DNA of 64,000 bases, taken from positions 11,087 to 75,086 of the forward strand of contig CAKQMB010000013.1 of assembly GCA_934254825.1 (NCBI GenBank). The letters are read 5' to 3'. Positions within the stretch are counted from its first letter, which is position 1. Every line of letters starts with the position of its first letter. The notes under the pieces were generated by a model. It had not been told where the DNA came from and ran no database searches. It saw nothing but the letters and a program-made list of their open reading frames with translations. This document shows, one piece after another, positions 1 to 9,522 of this stretch. The stretch comes from an uncultured Clostridia bacterium. GTDB lineage: Bacteria > Bacillota > Clostridia > Christensenellales > Borkfalkiaceae. The position numbers and the translations under genes are program-made.

Positions 1-1284
1 AACCTTTGTTACTTTTCCGTCGTCGCCTTTTACGAATCTGTAAAAATCTTCGGGCTGACCTTTTCCTTCGGCGTCGTAAGCTATATTGCCGTTATCGTCG
101 CGCAGAACGGGAGCTTTAACCGCCGTTCCGTAAGCAAGCAGAACGATATTAAACTCCTTGTTTGCGGAAAATCCGTCCGCTATCGCCTGAGCCGAAGCGA
201 GATATTCGTTTACTTTATCGGCAATATCGTTTGTGAAAATGAGCATTGCGCCCGCAATCGTATCTCCGTAATAAGTGTAAGCCTCATCGCACGCCGCGCA
301 TGTGCAGTGCGTAACCTCGTTATGTCCCGCGGCAACGTCGGTCTGAGATATTCTGATATTGTTTACGTTCGGCTTATCTTTCATAAAGCGAATGGTTGCC
401 GCCGCATATGCGTTAACCATAGCTTCGTATTCTTCCGTCGATCCGTGCGCGGTAAAGCATGGCTGACCTTTGCCTTCGTCGAGATTTGCCCCGTCCGAAA
501 ACCAATCGGGATGATCGGCTTTTTCCTGAGCGGTTGTGAAATCGCGCAGATTATGAACAGCGCCGTAACCCGTATCGATTAAAAGCGTACCCGTGGAAAA
601 GCCCATATCGTACTGTTGCGCGGAAGTCATTTTATTACCCGAGATACGATAGGAATAATCGGGTTTTTCGAGAATATCCATTTCGGGAATAACCTCGCCG
701 CTTTTCATATAGACAGCCATTTCGGCAGACAACGCGTCGTAGCCTAAAACGTATCTCAAAAACGCGATCGCGCCCATCTGATAGCCTTGCGCCGTGTAAG
801 CCTCGATAAACACGCTTTCTTTATACGTTTTTACAATATAACCAGCTTCGCCGAGAACCGAATATTCGGGCATCGTCAAGCCGCTTTCGGTAAATTTGTC
901 GGTATTGCCGAGGAAAACGTATTTTCCGCCCGCTTCTCCGTCGCTCGTTTCTTCGATATTTATTTTTGCGGCTTCGAGAGTCTTTCTCTGAATTAACCCC
1001 GCCGCCATTGCGGTGAGATTACCGTCGCCGACGATTTTATATTCGGTTTTGCCGTTTTTGATATACGAGCCGACCGACTTTTCGTAATTAACGTTTACGT
1101 TATGCAAAGAATTGCTTACATAGTGCGCCTCTTTTCCTTCCGTGGGCAGTACCGCGGACGGCAAACGGGAACTACTATCGCTTTCGGAGCCGCTCGTTTC
1201 TTTTCCGCAAGCCGCCAGACCGAACATTGCTCCGCAGGAAAGACAAACCGACGTTAATAAAGAAATTATTTTTTTACTTCTCAT
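1..1284 (-). CDS. DUF4838-type extracellular lipoprotein (partial)
   Basis: This is the 5' part (428 codons) of a gene that runs off the left edge. The start is the ATG at 1284, preceded by a GGAGAAGAG ribosome site. The N-terminus is a lipoprotein signal with lipobox LAAC (Cys26), so the protein should be anchored outside the membrane. Residues about 70-150 look like the GH20-associated N-terminal fold (VFLGNTDKFTESGLT, then GYQMGAIAFLRYVLG). Further on there is a DHPDWFSDG stretch and a C-T-C-A-A-C cysteine cluster near residue 330, the pattern I associate with DUF4838 proteins. Such proteins occur in polysaccharide-use loci; their catalytic role is not settled. It is last in a minus-strand series with the Ig-like protein, two permeases and a binding protein, so a role in glycan capture or breakdown is inferred. 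Confidence 0.7.
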   Translation of the reverse strand, partial: MRSKKIISLLTSVCLSCGAMFGLAACGKETSGSESDSSSRLPSAVLPTEGKEAHYVSNSLHNVNVNYEKSVGSYIKNGKTEYKIVGDGNLTAMAAGLIQRKTLEAAKINIEETSDGEAGGKYVFLGNTDKFTESGLTMPEYSVLGEAGYIVKTYKESVFIEAYTAQGYQMGAIAFLRYVLGYDALSAEMAVYMKSGEVIPEMDILEKPDYSYRISGNKMTSAQQYDMGFSTGTLLIDTGYGAVHNLRDFTTAQEKADHPDWFSDGANLDEGKGQPCFTAHGSTEEYEAMVNAYAAATIRFMKDKPNVNNIRISQTDVAAGHNEVTHCTCAACDEAYTYYGDTIAGAMLIFTNDIADKVNEYLASAQAIADGFSANKEFNIVLLAYGTAVKAPVLRDDNGNIAYDAEGKGQPEDFYRFVKGDDGKVTKV

Positions 1285-1294
1285 ACTCTTCTCC

Positions 1295-4200
1295 TTATCG
1301 TACCGTGACCGTAAACGATTTCGTCGTCGTGTTACCGAATTCGTCGCTTACGGTTATAAGCATAACGTATTTACCCGCTTTCGTCGCCTTGAAAGAATTC
1401 GAAGTTCCTTCCAGAAGAGCGACCTTGCCGTTTGCGTCGATTACATATTTGACGATGACAAGTTTATCGTTTTCGGTTATATTGTCCGAAACGGTGAAAT
1501 CGGGAAGAACAATCACATCGCCGACTTTCGCTTCGCGGACGTAACCCGAAGTAATTTCGATAACGGGAGCTTCCGTATCCATAACGTTTATATACGCCGT
1601 GAACGTTCTGCTCACGTTTGTCCAGTTTTTCTTCCGAATAGAATATCTTGCGTTCCACACGCCGTAGCCGTTGAGTTTAACGGTGTATTTCTGCCCCGCG
1701 TCGACCTTGTCGAGTTTCATTCCGTTAACGTCGGTTGCGATATTGCCCTCGCCGTCGTAAACGGTAACAATGGCGGTGACGTTGGGAGAATAAGTATCGC
1801 CCGCGGTTACGGGATATAAAACATACTCGTCTCCGTAGTTATAATTTCCGCCGTAGTCGCCGTTGATTTTTATCGTAGGCTTGGAATAGTCGCCCGTGTC
1901 GGACGAAAGCACGCAACCCGAAACGGCGTTTACCTTATACATAGCTCCCGACTTAACGTTTTCGGTTGCGAATTCACAGTATACCTTGCCCGACGGGAAA
2001 CCGTCAAACGCAATACCGCCGTCGGCTTTTTCAACGGGAAGATTTACCGTTCCGTAAGAAATTTTACCGCTTGCATATCCGATTTTCAAACCTCTTTTTC
2101 CGCCGAGAACGGACTCTTTAATCTCAGTTTCGAAATCGCCGCATTTAACCGTCGTAGCGTTTTCGCCTAAGAACACGCTTAACGTGACTGCGATAGTCGG
2201 ATCCGACGAGTCCCTGAGCGTAACTTTTATCGCGTCGAAATCGGTAACGCCCGCAATCGTAGTAAATTCGACCGAGAAACCGTCGGCGATCTGCGCGTTT
2301 GCGAATATCCAGCTTATTTTTTCCGCGGCTTTCGTTGCCGAAATAAACACGCCCGTATCGGACGAAGGATAACTTGCGGTAAAATCTTTGCCGTAAAAAT
2401 AAGCCTTGGAATCGATTTCCTCTCCGTTTCTTATATTAAGAATATCGATTTCTGTCGTTCCGTTATTGTAAGCGTCGTTTTCGTAATAATAGGTTATTTT
2501 AACGCTGTTTCCGCCCTTTGCCGTATCGGGAACGAAAGTTTCTCCCGAAGTATATCTTTCGGCGTTTCCGTTCGGATACTCGACCTTAACCGAGCAAAGC
2601 TTCTTTTCGAGTTTACCCGAAGAATAATCGTCGCAATAAACGACGGGCAAAAGATATTCCGAACCGGAAATGTACACGGGTTGAAGATTTACCTTTTCGT
2701 TGAATATGGGTCTGTCGCCGGGGGCGGCGTTGATTTTTATCGTTTTAACAGCCACGTTACCGACATAATCGGTCACGGTGTAAGTAACGGTCCACTCGCC
2801 CGCTTTATCGGGAGTGAAACCTCCCGTAACTTCGGTTGTTTCTCCGTTAAACGTCGCGGTTATTTTTATTTCCTTATCTCCGCTTCCGCCCGAAACTTCC
2901 GGCGACGCAAGCTCGATATAATAGCCGAGCGTAGCCTCGGAGGAAATCTCGGGTACGCTTATCGTAAGCTCGGGAATCTCTCCGCCCGCGTGCATAACGT
3001 AAGTTTTCACGCTCTCGTTACCGACGTGATCTTTCGCCGTATACACGATTGCGTAATATCCGCGTTTTTCGGGAATTATCTTTCCGTCGACAACGCTTAC
3101 GGACACCGGATTTGCCGAAGTGTAATTGTAGTAAACCTTGGCGCTTACCTTAACCTCGCCCGAATAATCGTCGTAAGCGGTAGCCTCGGGAATTTTATAC
3201 TCTTCACCGAGCTTACCCTCGGGCATTTCGTCGTAAGAGGTATGCACGGTAATCACGGGCGCGCCGTCGTCGACGAACGAGTTGCTTTTTATGTTCTGCC
3301 CGAGAACCTTCGTAAGACAGAAATTAGCGGTATTGCTGTGATAGCCCGCCGCGGATATGCTTAAACGAACTTTATCGCTCGTAAAGCCCATCCATAAATC
3401 TTTATAATACTCGGGACTCGTAAGCTGAGAAACCAATTCGCCCTGAGCGAAAACCTTTGCCGAAAAATTATCGAACGCCGCAGATAAAATCCATGCGTCG
3501 GGTTCTTTGTCGCAAGCTTTTCCGCCCCAGATGATATTCACTCCGTTATTAGAGTTGAACTGAGCCGTCCACGTTCCGAAAATTCTTTTGCCCGAACCGT
3601 TTAAAACTTCGAGTTTGTCTCCCGTGATCGTCTGACCCTGTCCTCCCGCTTTAACGAAAGTCCAGCCGTAACCGTTTTCGTTTATAAGCCAGCGGGCAAG
3701 AGTTATATCCACATAAACGGAAGGATCTTTCGCGTCCGTAAGGCGGACTATGAGCTTATCGAAATCGGCAACTCCGCGCTTGTCGGGAGTTACAAACCCT
3801 TCGAAAATATTATTTGCGGCAACAAGATCCGAAACGTCGATAAGTTTTGTGAATACAAGCGAGTCGTTTTTGGCAAGCCTTACGTTTAAACCTATGGAAT
3901 CTGCGCCGTATTCGGTGTACGAGCCGTAACTCGTTTCGCTGTCGCCGCTCGTGTTCCAGCCGTTATAACCGACGTCGAAATTAAAGGTTTTAGCGTAAAC
4001 TTTATCGTTGTCTACGGCGGTGTATTTAACCGCGTATCTGCCCGCCTGATCGAGTTTTATCTCGCCGCCGCGATAGTTTGTTCCGTCCGGGAAACAAACA
4101 ACGGCAACCGCGTTTAAAGTTTTTCCGTCCGTAGTCAGCGTATACTCGGGAATACGGATAGTTTCGCCGTAACTATACGCAGTTTTGATCTCCCCGCCTT

Positions 4201-4336
4201 TCCATTCTTCGGCATAGGCTTTCCGTGAGATACCGGACGCGCCGATAACAGCCGCAAAAATCATTGTAACGGCAAAGCATATCGCCACGACGAGCTTTGT
4301 TTTAAATCTTTTATTTTCCGACAGATTTCCTTTCAT
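1295..4336 (-). CDS. Large secreted protein with alternating Ig-like and lectin-like domains
   Basis: This 1013-residue protein has an N-terminal signal peptide with a hydrophobic stretch at about 15-35 and a likely cut after AYA near residue 42. The mature part alternates bacterial Ig-like (DUF5011/HYR-like) modules, each with a proline-aspartate-hydrophobic start and an AGKY-V-TVTD-type ending, with two mutually similar lectin-like modules. The two lectin-like modules (around residues 150-340 and 650-790) share a DFDxIxVxLxDxxDPxxxVxL motif, so they probably arose by duplication. No enzyme active site is visible. It lies 10 bp upstream of the DUF4838 gene and 11 bp downstream of the permease, so it is probably co-transcribed with the sugar ABC transporter. 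A cell-surface glycan-binding role is an inference. No sortase motif is seen at the C-terminus, which ends in TVTVR. Confidence 0.75.
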   Translation of the reverse strand: MKGNLSENKRFKTKLVVAICFAVTMIFAAVIGASGISRKAYAEEWKGGEIKTAYSYGETIRIPEYTLTTDGKTLNAVAVVCFPDGTNYRGGEIKLDQAGRYAVKYTAVDNDKVYAKTFNFDVGYNGWNTSGDSETSYGSYTEYGADSIGLNVRLAKNDSLVFTKLIDVSDLVAANNIFEGFVTPDKRGVADFDKLIVRLTDAKDPSVYVDITLARWLINENGYGWTFVKAGGQGQTITGDKLEVLNGSGKRIFGTWTAQFNSNNGVNIIWGGKACDKEPDAWILSAAFDNFSAKVFAQGELVSQLTSPEYYKDLWMGFTSDKVRLSISAAGYHSNTANFCLTKVLGQNIKSNSFVDDGAPVITVHTSYDEMPEGKLGEEYKIPEATAYDDYSGEVKVSAKVYYNYTSANPVSVSVVDGKIIPEKRGYYAIVYTAKDHVGNESVKTYVMHAGGEIPELTISVPEISSEATLGYYIELASPEVSGGSGDKEIKITATFNGETTEVTGGFTPDKAGEWTVTYTVTDYVGNVAVKTIKINAAPGDRPIFNEKVNLQPVYISGSEYLLPVVYCDDYSSGKLEKKLCSVKVEYPNGNAERYTSGETFVPDTAKGGNSVKITYYYENDAYNNGTTEIDILNIRNGEEIDSKAYFYGKDFTASYPSSDTGVFISATKAAEKISWIFANAQIADGFSVEFTTIAGVTDFDAIKVTLRDSSDPTIAVTLSVFLGENATTVKCGDFETEIKESVLGGKRGLKIGYASGKISYGTVNLPVEKADGGIAFDGFPSGKVYCEFATENVKSGAMYKVNAVSGCVLSSDTGDYSKPTIKINGDYGGNYNYGDEYVLYPVTAGDTYSPNVTAIVTVYDGEGNIATDVNGMKLDKVDAGQKYTVKLNGYGVWNARYSIRKKNWTNVSRTFTAYINVMDTEAPVIEITSGYVREAKVGDVIVLPDFTVSDNITENDKLVIVKYVIDANGKVALLEGTSNSFKATKAGKYVMLITVSDEFGNTTTKSFTVTVR

Positions 4337-4347
4337 CTTTTCTCCTT

Positions 4348-5253
4348 TTATCCTTTGATTCCGCCCATCGTAAGATTTCCCAGAAGCCTCTTATGGAAAC
4401 AGAGGAAAATCACGAGAACGGGCATAAGAAACATTACCGGCGCAGCCATTTTTACCGGTGTTTTTGCGAAATAATCGCGGGAAACGCTCTTTATCCAATA
4501 CAACGCTTCCGCAATGGTCGGATGCGTGGGAAGATAAAGGATAGGCGTCTGAAAATCGTTCCAGTACGTTACAAAATTTATAAGCATAACCGTGAAAAAC
4601 GTATTTCTCGCAAGCGGCATGCATATTTTGGTCATTACGGTAAAATCGCTCGCGCCGTCTATCTCGGCGGCTTCGCTGTACGTTAAAGGTATCGACGAAA
4701 ACACTTCGTGGAATATCAGGAAATAAAGTCCCAAAAATCCCGATTTTAATATCCACATTCCCCAGATATGATCGAAAATGCGCAGTTTTATCGCGATTTG
4801 CAATTCCGAAGTCTGATTTCCGACTATCGGTATTACCATACATACAAGAACCGTCGAATAGATTATTTTCGAGAATTTATAATTGAATTTCGCGCATAAA
4901 TATGCCGTTATGCAAGGTACGAGGCTCGCCACGAACGCGCTTCCGACCGAATAAAGGATCGAATGCCCTATCATCTGCCCCGTGCCTATGATTTTCTTCG
5001 TGCCGTTTATCAGTTTTTCAACTTTATATTCCTTTAAAATATATGAGAAATTGCCGAAATACCACGGATCGGGAAGCCCCCACTTATTGCCTAAAAAATC
5101 GTCGGGATGTTTAAGTGCGGTTAAAACCGCCCAGACAACCCATATGAGCAATATGAGACAATAAAGACCGAGAACGGTTGCCATAACGGCGGTGAGCGGA
5201 GTCATTCTCTCCTTCGTTGCGCCGCCTTTCATTTTATTTTTTAATTTCTTCAC
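4348..5253 (-). CDS. Carbohydrate ABC transporter permease, MalG family
   Basis: This 301-residue inner-membrane protein has about six transmembrane segments. The cytoplasmic EAA loop that docks on the ATPase is seen at about 190-212 (EAAEIDGASDFTVMTKICMP). This places it with the MalG/UgpE type of permease for oligosaccharides. It starts 2 bp after the stop of the partner MalF-type gene, so the two are translationally linked. An N-terminal stretch of about 20 basic residues precedes the first helix. No ATP-binding subunit is encoded in the visible part of the locus. In Firmicutes such CUT1 systems commonly share one MsmX/MsmK ATPase encoded elsewhere. Confidence 0.93.
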   Translation of the reverse strand: MKKLKNKMKGGATKERMTPLTAVMATVLGLYCLILLIWVVWAVLTALKHPDDFLGNKWGLPDPWYFGNFSYILKEYKVEKLINGTKKIIGTGQMIGHSILYSVGSAFVASLVPCITAYLCAKFNYKFSKIIYSTVLVCMVIPIVGNQTSELQIAIKLRIFDHIWGMWILKSGFLGLYFLIFHEVFSSIPLTYSEAAEIDGASDFTVMTKICMPLARNTFFTVMLINFVTYWNDFQTPILYLPTHPTIAEALYWIKSVSRDYFAKTPVKMAAPVMFLMPVLVIFLCFHKRLLGNLTMGGIKG

Positions 5254-5255
5254 GG

Positions 5256-6176
5256 TCAGTCCTCCTTAGGTCCGTATTTGTCAAGCAAACGTTTGACTAA
5301 AAAGGTCAACGGAACCGCGATAAGCGTTATCATAAGTCCCAAAGCGGCAATCGGCGGATATTCCGCAACGTTCTGCTTTGCCGAAAAGACTTTTACATAC
5401 AGTAAATATCCCAAAGTAAGCGTTTCGTTGTTGGTCGTTGCTCCGAAAAACACGAACCCGTTTATCTGATTGGTGAATATCCCCGCTACGCCCGTTACAA
5501 GAAACACCGATACCGTGGAGAACGACATAGGAAGCACGACGTGCCAGAATTCCTTGAAACCCGTCGCCCCGTCGAGATGAGCGGACTCTATTATTTCGCC
5601 CGAAATCGAGGACATTTTGTTGGCGTACATTAAAACCGACGTCGCAAAGCTTACGAATATATTGTAAAACATAACCGTCGCGAAACGCCTGTCGCTGTTG
5701 AAAAAGTCGATTTTCCTGTCCATATGAAAAATCTTTTTCAATATATCCGCAAAAACGTTGTTCATAAACGACATATATATGCTGACAAGAACGACGCACG
5801 ATAAAATCGACGGTAAAAACAGCATCACCCTGAAAAACCCCGATGCCGGCAGTCTTTTAAAAATATAATACGAGAAGAACAATCCGAGAGGTACGCCGAC
5901 GACGAGCGAAATGCCGTAAACTTTAAGCGAAACGCCCGCCGCGCGCATCATACTTTCGAACATGGTGGGGTCTTTGAACCACACCGTGAAATTCTCGAAA
6001 GTCCATGTAAACTTACCGAAATCGTAAACGTCTATATTTTTGAAAGACAGCAATATCGAGTTGAAGTTTACAAAAACGTAAAATATTAAGAATTGCAAAA
6101 CGGGGTAAGCCATAAAAGCGCAATAAAATATGAGCTTTTTCTTCGCCCGTAAACGAACGCCGTTTTTCTCCTGCAT
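5256..6176 (-). CDS. Carbohydrate ABC transporter permease, MalF/UgpA family
   Basis: This is a membrane permease with about six helices and an EAA loop (ESAHLDGATGFKEFWHVVLP) near residue 195. It forms the heterodimeric channel with the downstream MalG-type protein. I chose the ATG at 6176 (306 residues) because an AAAGAGG site lies about 8 nt ahead of it and it clears the upstream stop. An in-frame TTG at 6221 would extend it by 15 basic residues and overlap the binding-protein gene by 40 nt. The first helix begins shortly after a short basic N-terminus, as usual for this family. Confidence 0.92.
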   Translation of the reverse strand: MQEKNGVRLRAKKKLIFYCAFMAYPVLQFLIFYVFVNFNSILLSFKNIDVYDFGKFTWTFENFTVWFKDPTMFESMMRAAGVSLKVYGISLVVGVPLGLFFSYYIFKRLPASGFFRVMLFLPSILSCVVLVSIYMSFMNNVFADILKKIFHMDRKIDFFNSDRRFATVMFYNIFVSFATSVLMYANKMSSISGEIIESAHLDGATGFKEFWHVVLPMSFSTVSVFLVTGVAGIFTNQINGFVFFGATTNNETLTLGYLLYVKVFSAKQNVAEYPPIAALGLMITLIAVPLTFLVKRLLDKYGPKED

Positions 6177-6181
6177 AGCGT

Positions 6182-7942
6182 TTATACCTCTTTCCAGAAA
6201 GCGTCTCCTCTCTTTCTCCAATATGCGTAGCTCTTCAAGAAATACTCTTCGCCGCTCTTGATCTTATTCTCTTTCAGAAGCGTGACGGGCGTTCCCGTTC
6301 CGTCGCCCATCGTGTTTACTTTCGTGGGCATCAGAACGCTTCTGTTTTTAAGGTAGAAAGGCGAATTGTTGAAATAACTGAACTGCGTGCTTTGTTTGTC
6401 GTAATTTATAAGAGATTTCGTGAATGTGTTCGTGTTGTTTACAACGCTGTCGCTTATCGTATACTTGAACGCTTTGAGAGCGTGCGTGATTTCGGTGAAC
6501 TGATCGAGAGCCTCGTCTCTGCACGCGAACTGAACGAAATCGAGAGCAGCCTGTTTGTTGCCTTTAAGACCCGATTTAACGCATACCATGGATTCGAGAT
6601 AGTCTACGAACAACTGACCTTTGCCGACTTTGTCCTTGTTTGCTTTGGGAAGCGGCATCCATCCGAATCTGCGGTTTTGTTTCGAATACTTTTCGTTCTT
6701 TTTAGCCATACCGTTAAACACAACGTCAGCTTCGGCTTCCCACCAGGAACCGTCTACGAGCATAGCGTATTTTTCATCGGAAACCGACATATCCGTTCCC
6801 GATTTCAAAAACATTTCTTCCGCGTCCGTCTGAGAAAACGCCATATTGAATCCGTCTTCGTTGTAATTTCTTTCGTTGGAAAGGAGTTTCTGCAAAAATT
6901 CAAGCGCATAATATCTTCCCGCCTGACGGAACACTTCGTAGCCGTTGCTTGCATAGTCTACGTCAACGGTTTCTATAACAGGCACGCCGTTTTCTTTTAC
7001 TACGGTATAATTTTCTCCGCTGCCCGTAACCTTAACGAGATCGGTAGCCGTTCCTTTGAAAGAAAGCCCGAGTTCCATCTGCTGCGCGCCCTCGTACTCC
7101 GCAACGAGAACGTTATAAAGCTCGTTGAGATAATAATCGGAATACTGACCGGGAAGCGCCAAAGGTGTTACCCCGCGGGACAGCATTTTATCGCATAAGA
7201 ACAAAAATTCCTCGTACGTTGCGGGAAGTCCGTCGTCAAGCGAATAGTCTATTCCGTTTTCGACGCCCGTTTTTCCGTCCGGACCTTTGCTCTTTTCGGA
7301 GTTGGATTTGCTTATCAACTCGATAGTATCGCTGTTCGCGATGTAGAAGCCGTATTCGTCGAAAATATCCATATTATAAACAAAGCCGTAATAGCCCTTA
7401 TAATTCGGAAGTCCGTAATACTTCTCTTCCGCCCCGTCCGCCGTAACGCCGCCGAAGAACGAAATCTGCTGATCGTCGAGCTTGGAGCGAATGGTTTTTC
7501 CGTCGTATTTGCTCTGTCCGGTCACAACAGAAGTTATATCTTCGAGCGCGCCGCTCTGACGCCAGGCGTAATAATCTCCGCCCTCGAAGAAAAAGATATC
7601 GTAATCCGAGTTTTTAATATCGTCGGCGGTAAATTGCTTCATATCGCCGACATGTCGAACCTGAACGCCCTTTTTACCCTCTTCGTATGAAACGTCCTTA
7701 TTTACATCTTCGAAGTCCTCTTCGAGCTTTTTGAGCCATTCGTCCTTATAGCCCGCGTTATAGACAAAAACCTGTACCTGCGTTTTCGTCGGGTCGTAAG
7801 CGTCGTCGCGCGCGCTTCCGTTACCCGAATTTCCGCCGGTCGAAGAAGGATTGTCCGTACCGCACGCGGTTGCCGCAAACATCAAAGAAAACGCCATACC
7901 GAATGCTAAGACCGATGAAATTATCTTCTTTTTGATTTTCAT
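6182..7942 (-). CDS. Extracellular solute-binding lipoprotein of a sugar ABC transporter
   Basis: This 586-residue lipoprotein has its signal and lipobox ending at Cys27 (context TACGTD). It is followed by a low-complexity Ser/Gly/Asn linker and then a family-1-type substrate-binding fold. Typical segments include IFFFEGGDYYAWRQSGALED, a YGLPNYKGYYGFVYN motif in the first lobe and an RFGWMPLPKAN motif in the second. It is longer than the usual 420-450 residues, with extra loops, which often goes with larger oligosaccharide ligands. It is first in the minus-strand operon ahead of the two permeases, so it should deliver sugar to them. The ligand cannot be told from sequence. It is divergently placed to the AraC regulator, which probably controls it. 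Confidence 0.9.
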   Translation of the reverse strand: MKIKKKIISSVLAFGMAFSLMFAATACGTDNPSSTGGNSGNGSARDDAYDPTKTQVQVFVYNAGYKDEWLKKLEEDFEDVNKDVSYEEGKKGVQVRHVGDMKQFTADDIKNSDYDIFFFEGGDYYAWRQSGALEDITSVVTGQSKYDGKTIRSKLDDQQISFFGGVTADGAEEKYYGLPNYKGYYGFVYNMDIFDEYGFYIANSDTIELISKSNSEKSKGPDGKTGVENGIDYSLDDGLPATYEEFLFLCDKMLSRGVTPLALPGQYSDYYLNELYNVLVAEYEGAQQMELGLSFKGTATDLVKVTGSGENYTVVKENGVPVIETVDVDYASNGYEVFRQAGRYYALEFLQKLLSNERNYNEDGFNMAFSQTDAEEMFLKSGTDMSVSDEKYAMLVDGSWWEAEADVVFNGMAKKNEKYSKQNRRFGWMPLPKANKDKVGKGQLFVDYLESMVCVKSGLKGNKQAALDFVQFACRDEALDQFTEITHALKAFKYTISDSVVNNTNTFTKSLINYDKQSTQFSYFNNSPFYLKNRSVLMPTKVNTMGDGTGTPVTLLKENKIKSGEEYFLKSYAYWRKRGDAFWKEV

Positions 7943-8135
7943 ATACTTTTACCTGCCTTCGCTTAAACGCTTGTCGCGATTTTAAGCTTTATTTTTTTAT
8001 ACGTTTTTAACGTTCTGATTATATGATACACCGCAAGCGGCGTTATTGCAATACTCATATTTCATTAAAATTCTGTCTTTTTTTCAGATTGCACCGATTT
8101 ACCCCCGATTTAGCCCGTAAAAAGTGTCATTTTTA

Positions 8136-8164
8136 TTGACGACTTAAAGAAAAACTGTTATAAT
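8136..8164 (+). promoter_or_regulatory. Sigma-A promoter of the araC-type gene
   Basis: TTGACG at 8136-8141 and TATAAT at 8159-8164 are separated by exactly 17 bp. The expected transcription start (6-7 nt past the -10) falls at 8170-8171, on the ATG of the regulator, with no Shine-Dalgarno sequence. The transcript is therefore predicted to be leaderless. Confidence 0.75.
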
Positions 8165-8170
8165 CTTATT

Positions 8171-9037
8171 ATGGCTGTGCTACAAGGATACAAGATCGAC
8201 AACTGGTTTTTGAAAGACCCGCTCGATCTCGGAAAGATTAAAATTTATCAGGTCGGAAGATATTACCCCGAAGTTGCGATAGGTAAACACGTTCACTCCG
8301 ACTTTTTCGAATTGACCGTCGTTACGGAAGGCGAAGCCGTTGTTCTGACAAACGAAAAAAAAGTGCCTATCAAAAAGAACGACATTTACGTTTCGTTCCC
8401 TTTCGACCGACACGCCATTATGCTTAAAAAAGACGTCCCGTTTCATTACGATCATATCGCTTTCGGCATCAACAACCCGGAGTATCGGGAATTACTCACG
8501 AATATTACCGAACTCTACCCCGATCCGGATCTTCGCATAATTTCCGACCAGAGAATCAACAATCTCGTCGTCAGTATAATCGGGGAATTTGAACAAAAGC
8601 AAAAATATTATCAGACCGCCGTGACGAATTCCATATACAACATTATTATAGATATCGTTCGATGCTTCGAAGAAAAGAAATCTCCGAGCTTTTTCGGAAA
8701 CGCTTCCGACGCCGAAATTTTCTGCAATCGTATAATGAATTATATCGACACGAACATATATAATATGGAAAGCCTGAATTGTCTGGCGGAAGTGACAAAC
8801 TATAATTACAATTACATTTCGTGTTTATTCAAAAAGACAATGAATCTGAATTTACGCGATTATTTCATCGATAAAAAACTCGAACTTGCCGACACGCTTT
8901 TGAAAGAAGGCAAACTTCACGTCTGGCAAATCGCGGAAAAATTACATTATTCGTCGGGCAACGTTCTTACGAAAGCTTACAAGAAGAAATACGGCGTTTC
9001 ACCGACAAAAGTCCTGCCCGCCGATAAAAGGAAATAA
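8171..9037 (+). CDS. AraC-family transcriptional regulator
   Basis: This 288-residue protein has an N-terminal cupin-like sugar-sensing domain (about 25-110, with GKHVHSDFFELTVV and a YVSFPFDRHA strand). Its C-terminal AraC DNA-binding domain spans about 185-284 and has two helix-turn-helix units: SLNCLAEVTNYNYNYISCLF, then VWQIAEKLHYSSGNVLTKAY with the KKKYGVSPT ending. It is transcribed away from the sugar transporter operon with about 230 bp between them, the usual layout for a local activator of carbohydrate uptake. The start is the ATG at 8171; no ribosome site precedes it. The next in-frame Met is far inside the cupin, so this start is the only sensible one. Confidence 0.93.
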   Translation: MAVLQGYKIDNWFLKDPLDLGKIKIYQVGRYYPEVAIGKHVHSDFFELTVVTEGEAVVLTNEKKVPIKKNDIYVSFPFDRHAIMLKKDVPFHYDHIAFGINNPEYRELLTNITELYPDPDLRIISDQRINNLVVSIIGEFEQKQKYYQTAVTNSIYNIIIDIVRCFEEKKSPSFFGNASDAEIFCNRIMNYIDTNIYNMESLNCLAEVTNYNYNYISCLFKKTMNLNLRDYFIDKKLELADTLLKEGKLHVWQIAEKLHYSSGNVLTKAYKKKYGVSPTKVLPADKRK

Positions 9038-9522
9038 AAAAGCAATCGAATTACAAAGAATATTACGAATTTGACGATAGCGCGGACGAAGTGGTTTTTC
9101 ATCGCCACGATATGCCTTCGCCCTGAATAAATTATCTCACAAACGGCACGTTTTTTACGATGATTTCGCAGGCGGGCGGGTCGCTTTCGTGGTACAAATC
9201 GCCCGAAATATGGCGTATCGGCAAATATAATTTCTATAATCTCCCCACCGACGGCAACGGCTTGTTTGTCTATATCAAGGACAAAAAGACGGGCAAGGTG
9301 TGGACTCCGACCGTTATCCCCTGCGACGTTAAGCCCGACGAATGGAAAAAAGCGACCGTCAAAAGCCGTTTCCGCGGTTGCAAATACACGATAACGATAG
9401 ATAACACCGCGGGGTGCGGATATTCCGTAAAAAAGATTTTCGTCGACGGCAAAAAGTTTGACGGCGAATATATTTTATCCTCTGCTCCGACCGCCGAAAT
9501 TGCGGTCGTTATGGGCAAGTGA
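9034..9522 (+). pseudogene. Decayed GH94-type (cellobiose/chitobiose-like) phosphorylase
   Basis: The frame that begins where the AraC gene ends reads as the N-terminus of a GH94 sugar phosphorylase: NYKEYYEFDDSADEVVFHR, then PSP-stop-INYLTNGTFFT and SQAGGSLSWYKSPEIWRI. The expected Trp of the family's PWINYL motif is replaced by TGA (9124-9126). ATA stands where an ATG would be expected (9034). After VIPCDVKPDEWK the frame jumps straight to what looks like the extreme C-terminus (ITIDNTAGCGYSVKKIFVDG, then a beta-rich ending and a stop at 9520-9522). So roughly 600 codons of a roughly 800-residue enzyme are missing. The lesions are read directly from the sequence; the family assignment is from motif memory. 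It follows the regulator directly, as the enzyme of this sugar locus would. Confidence 0.7.
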
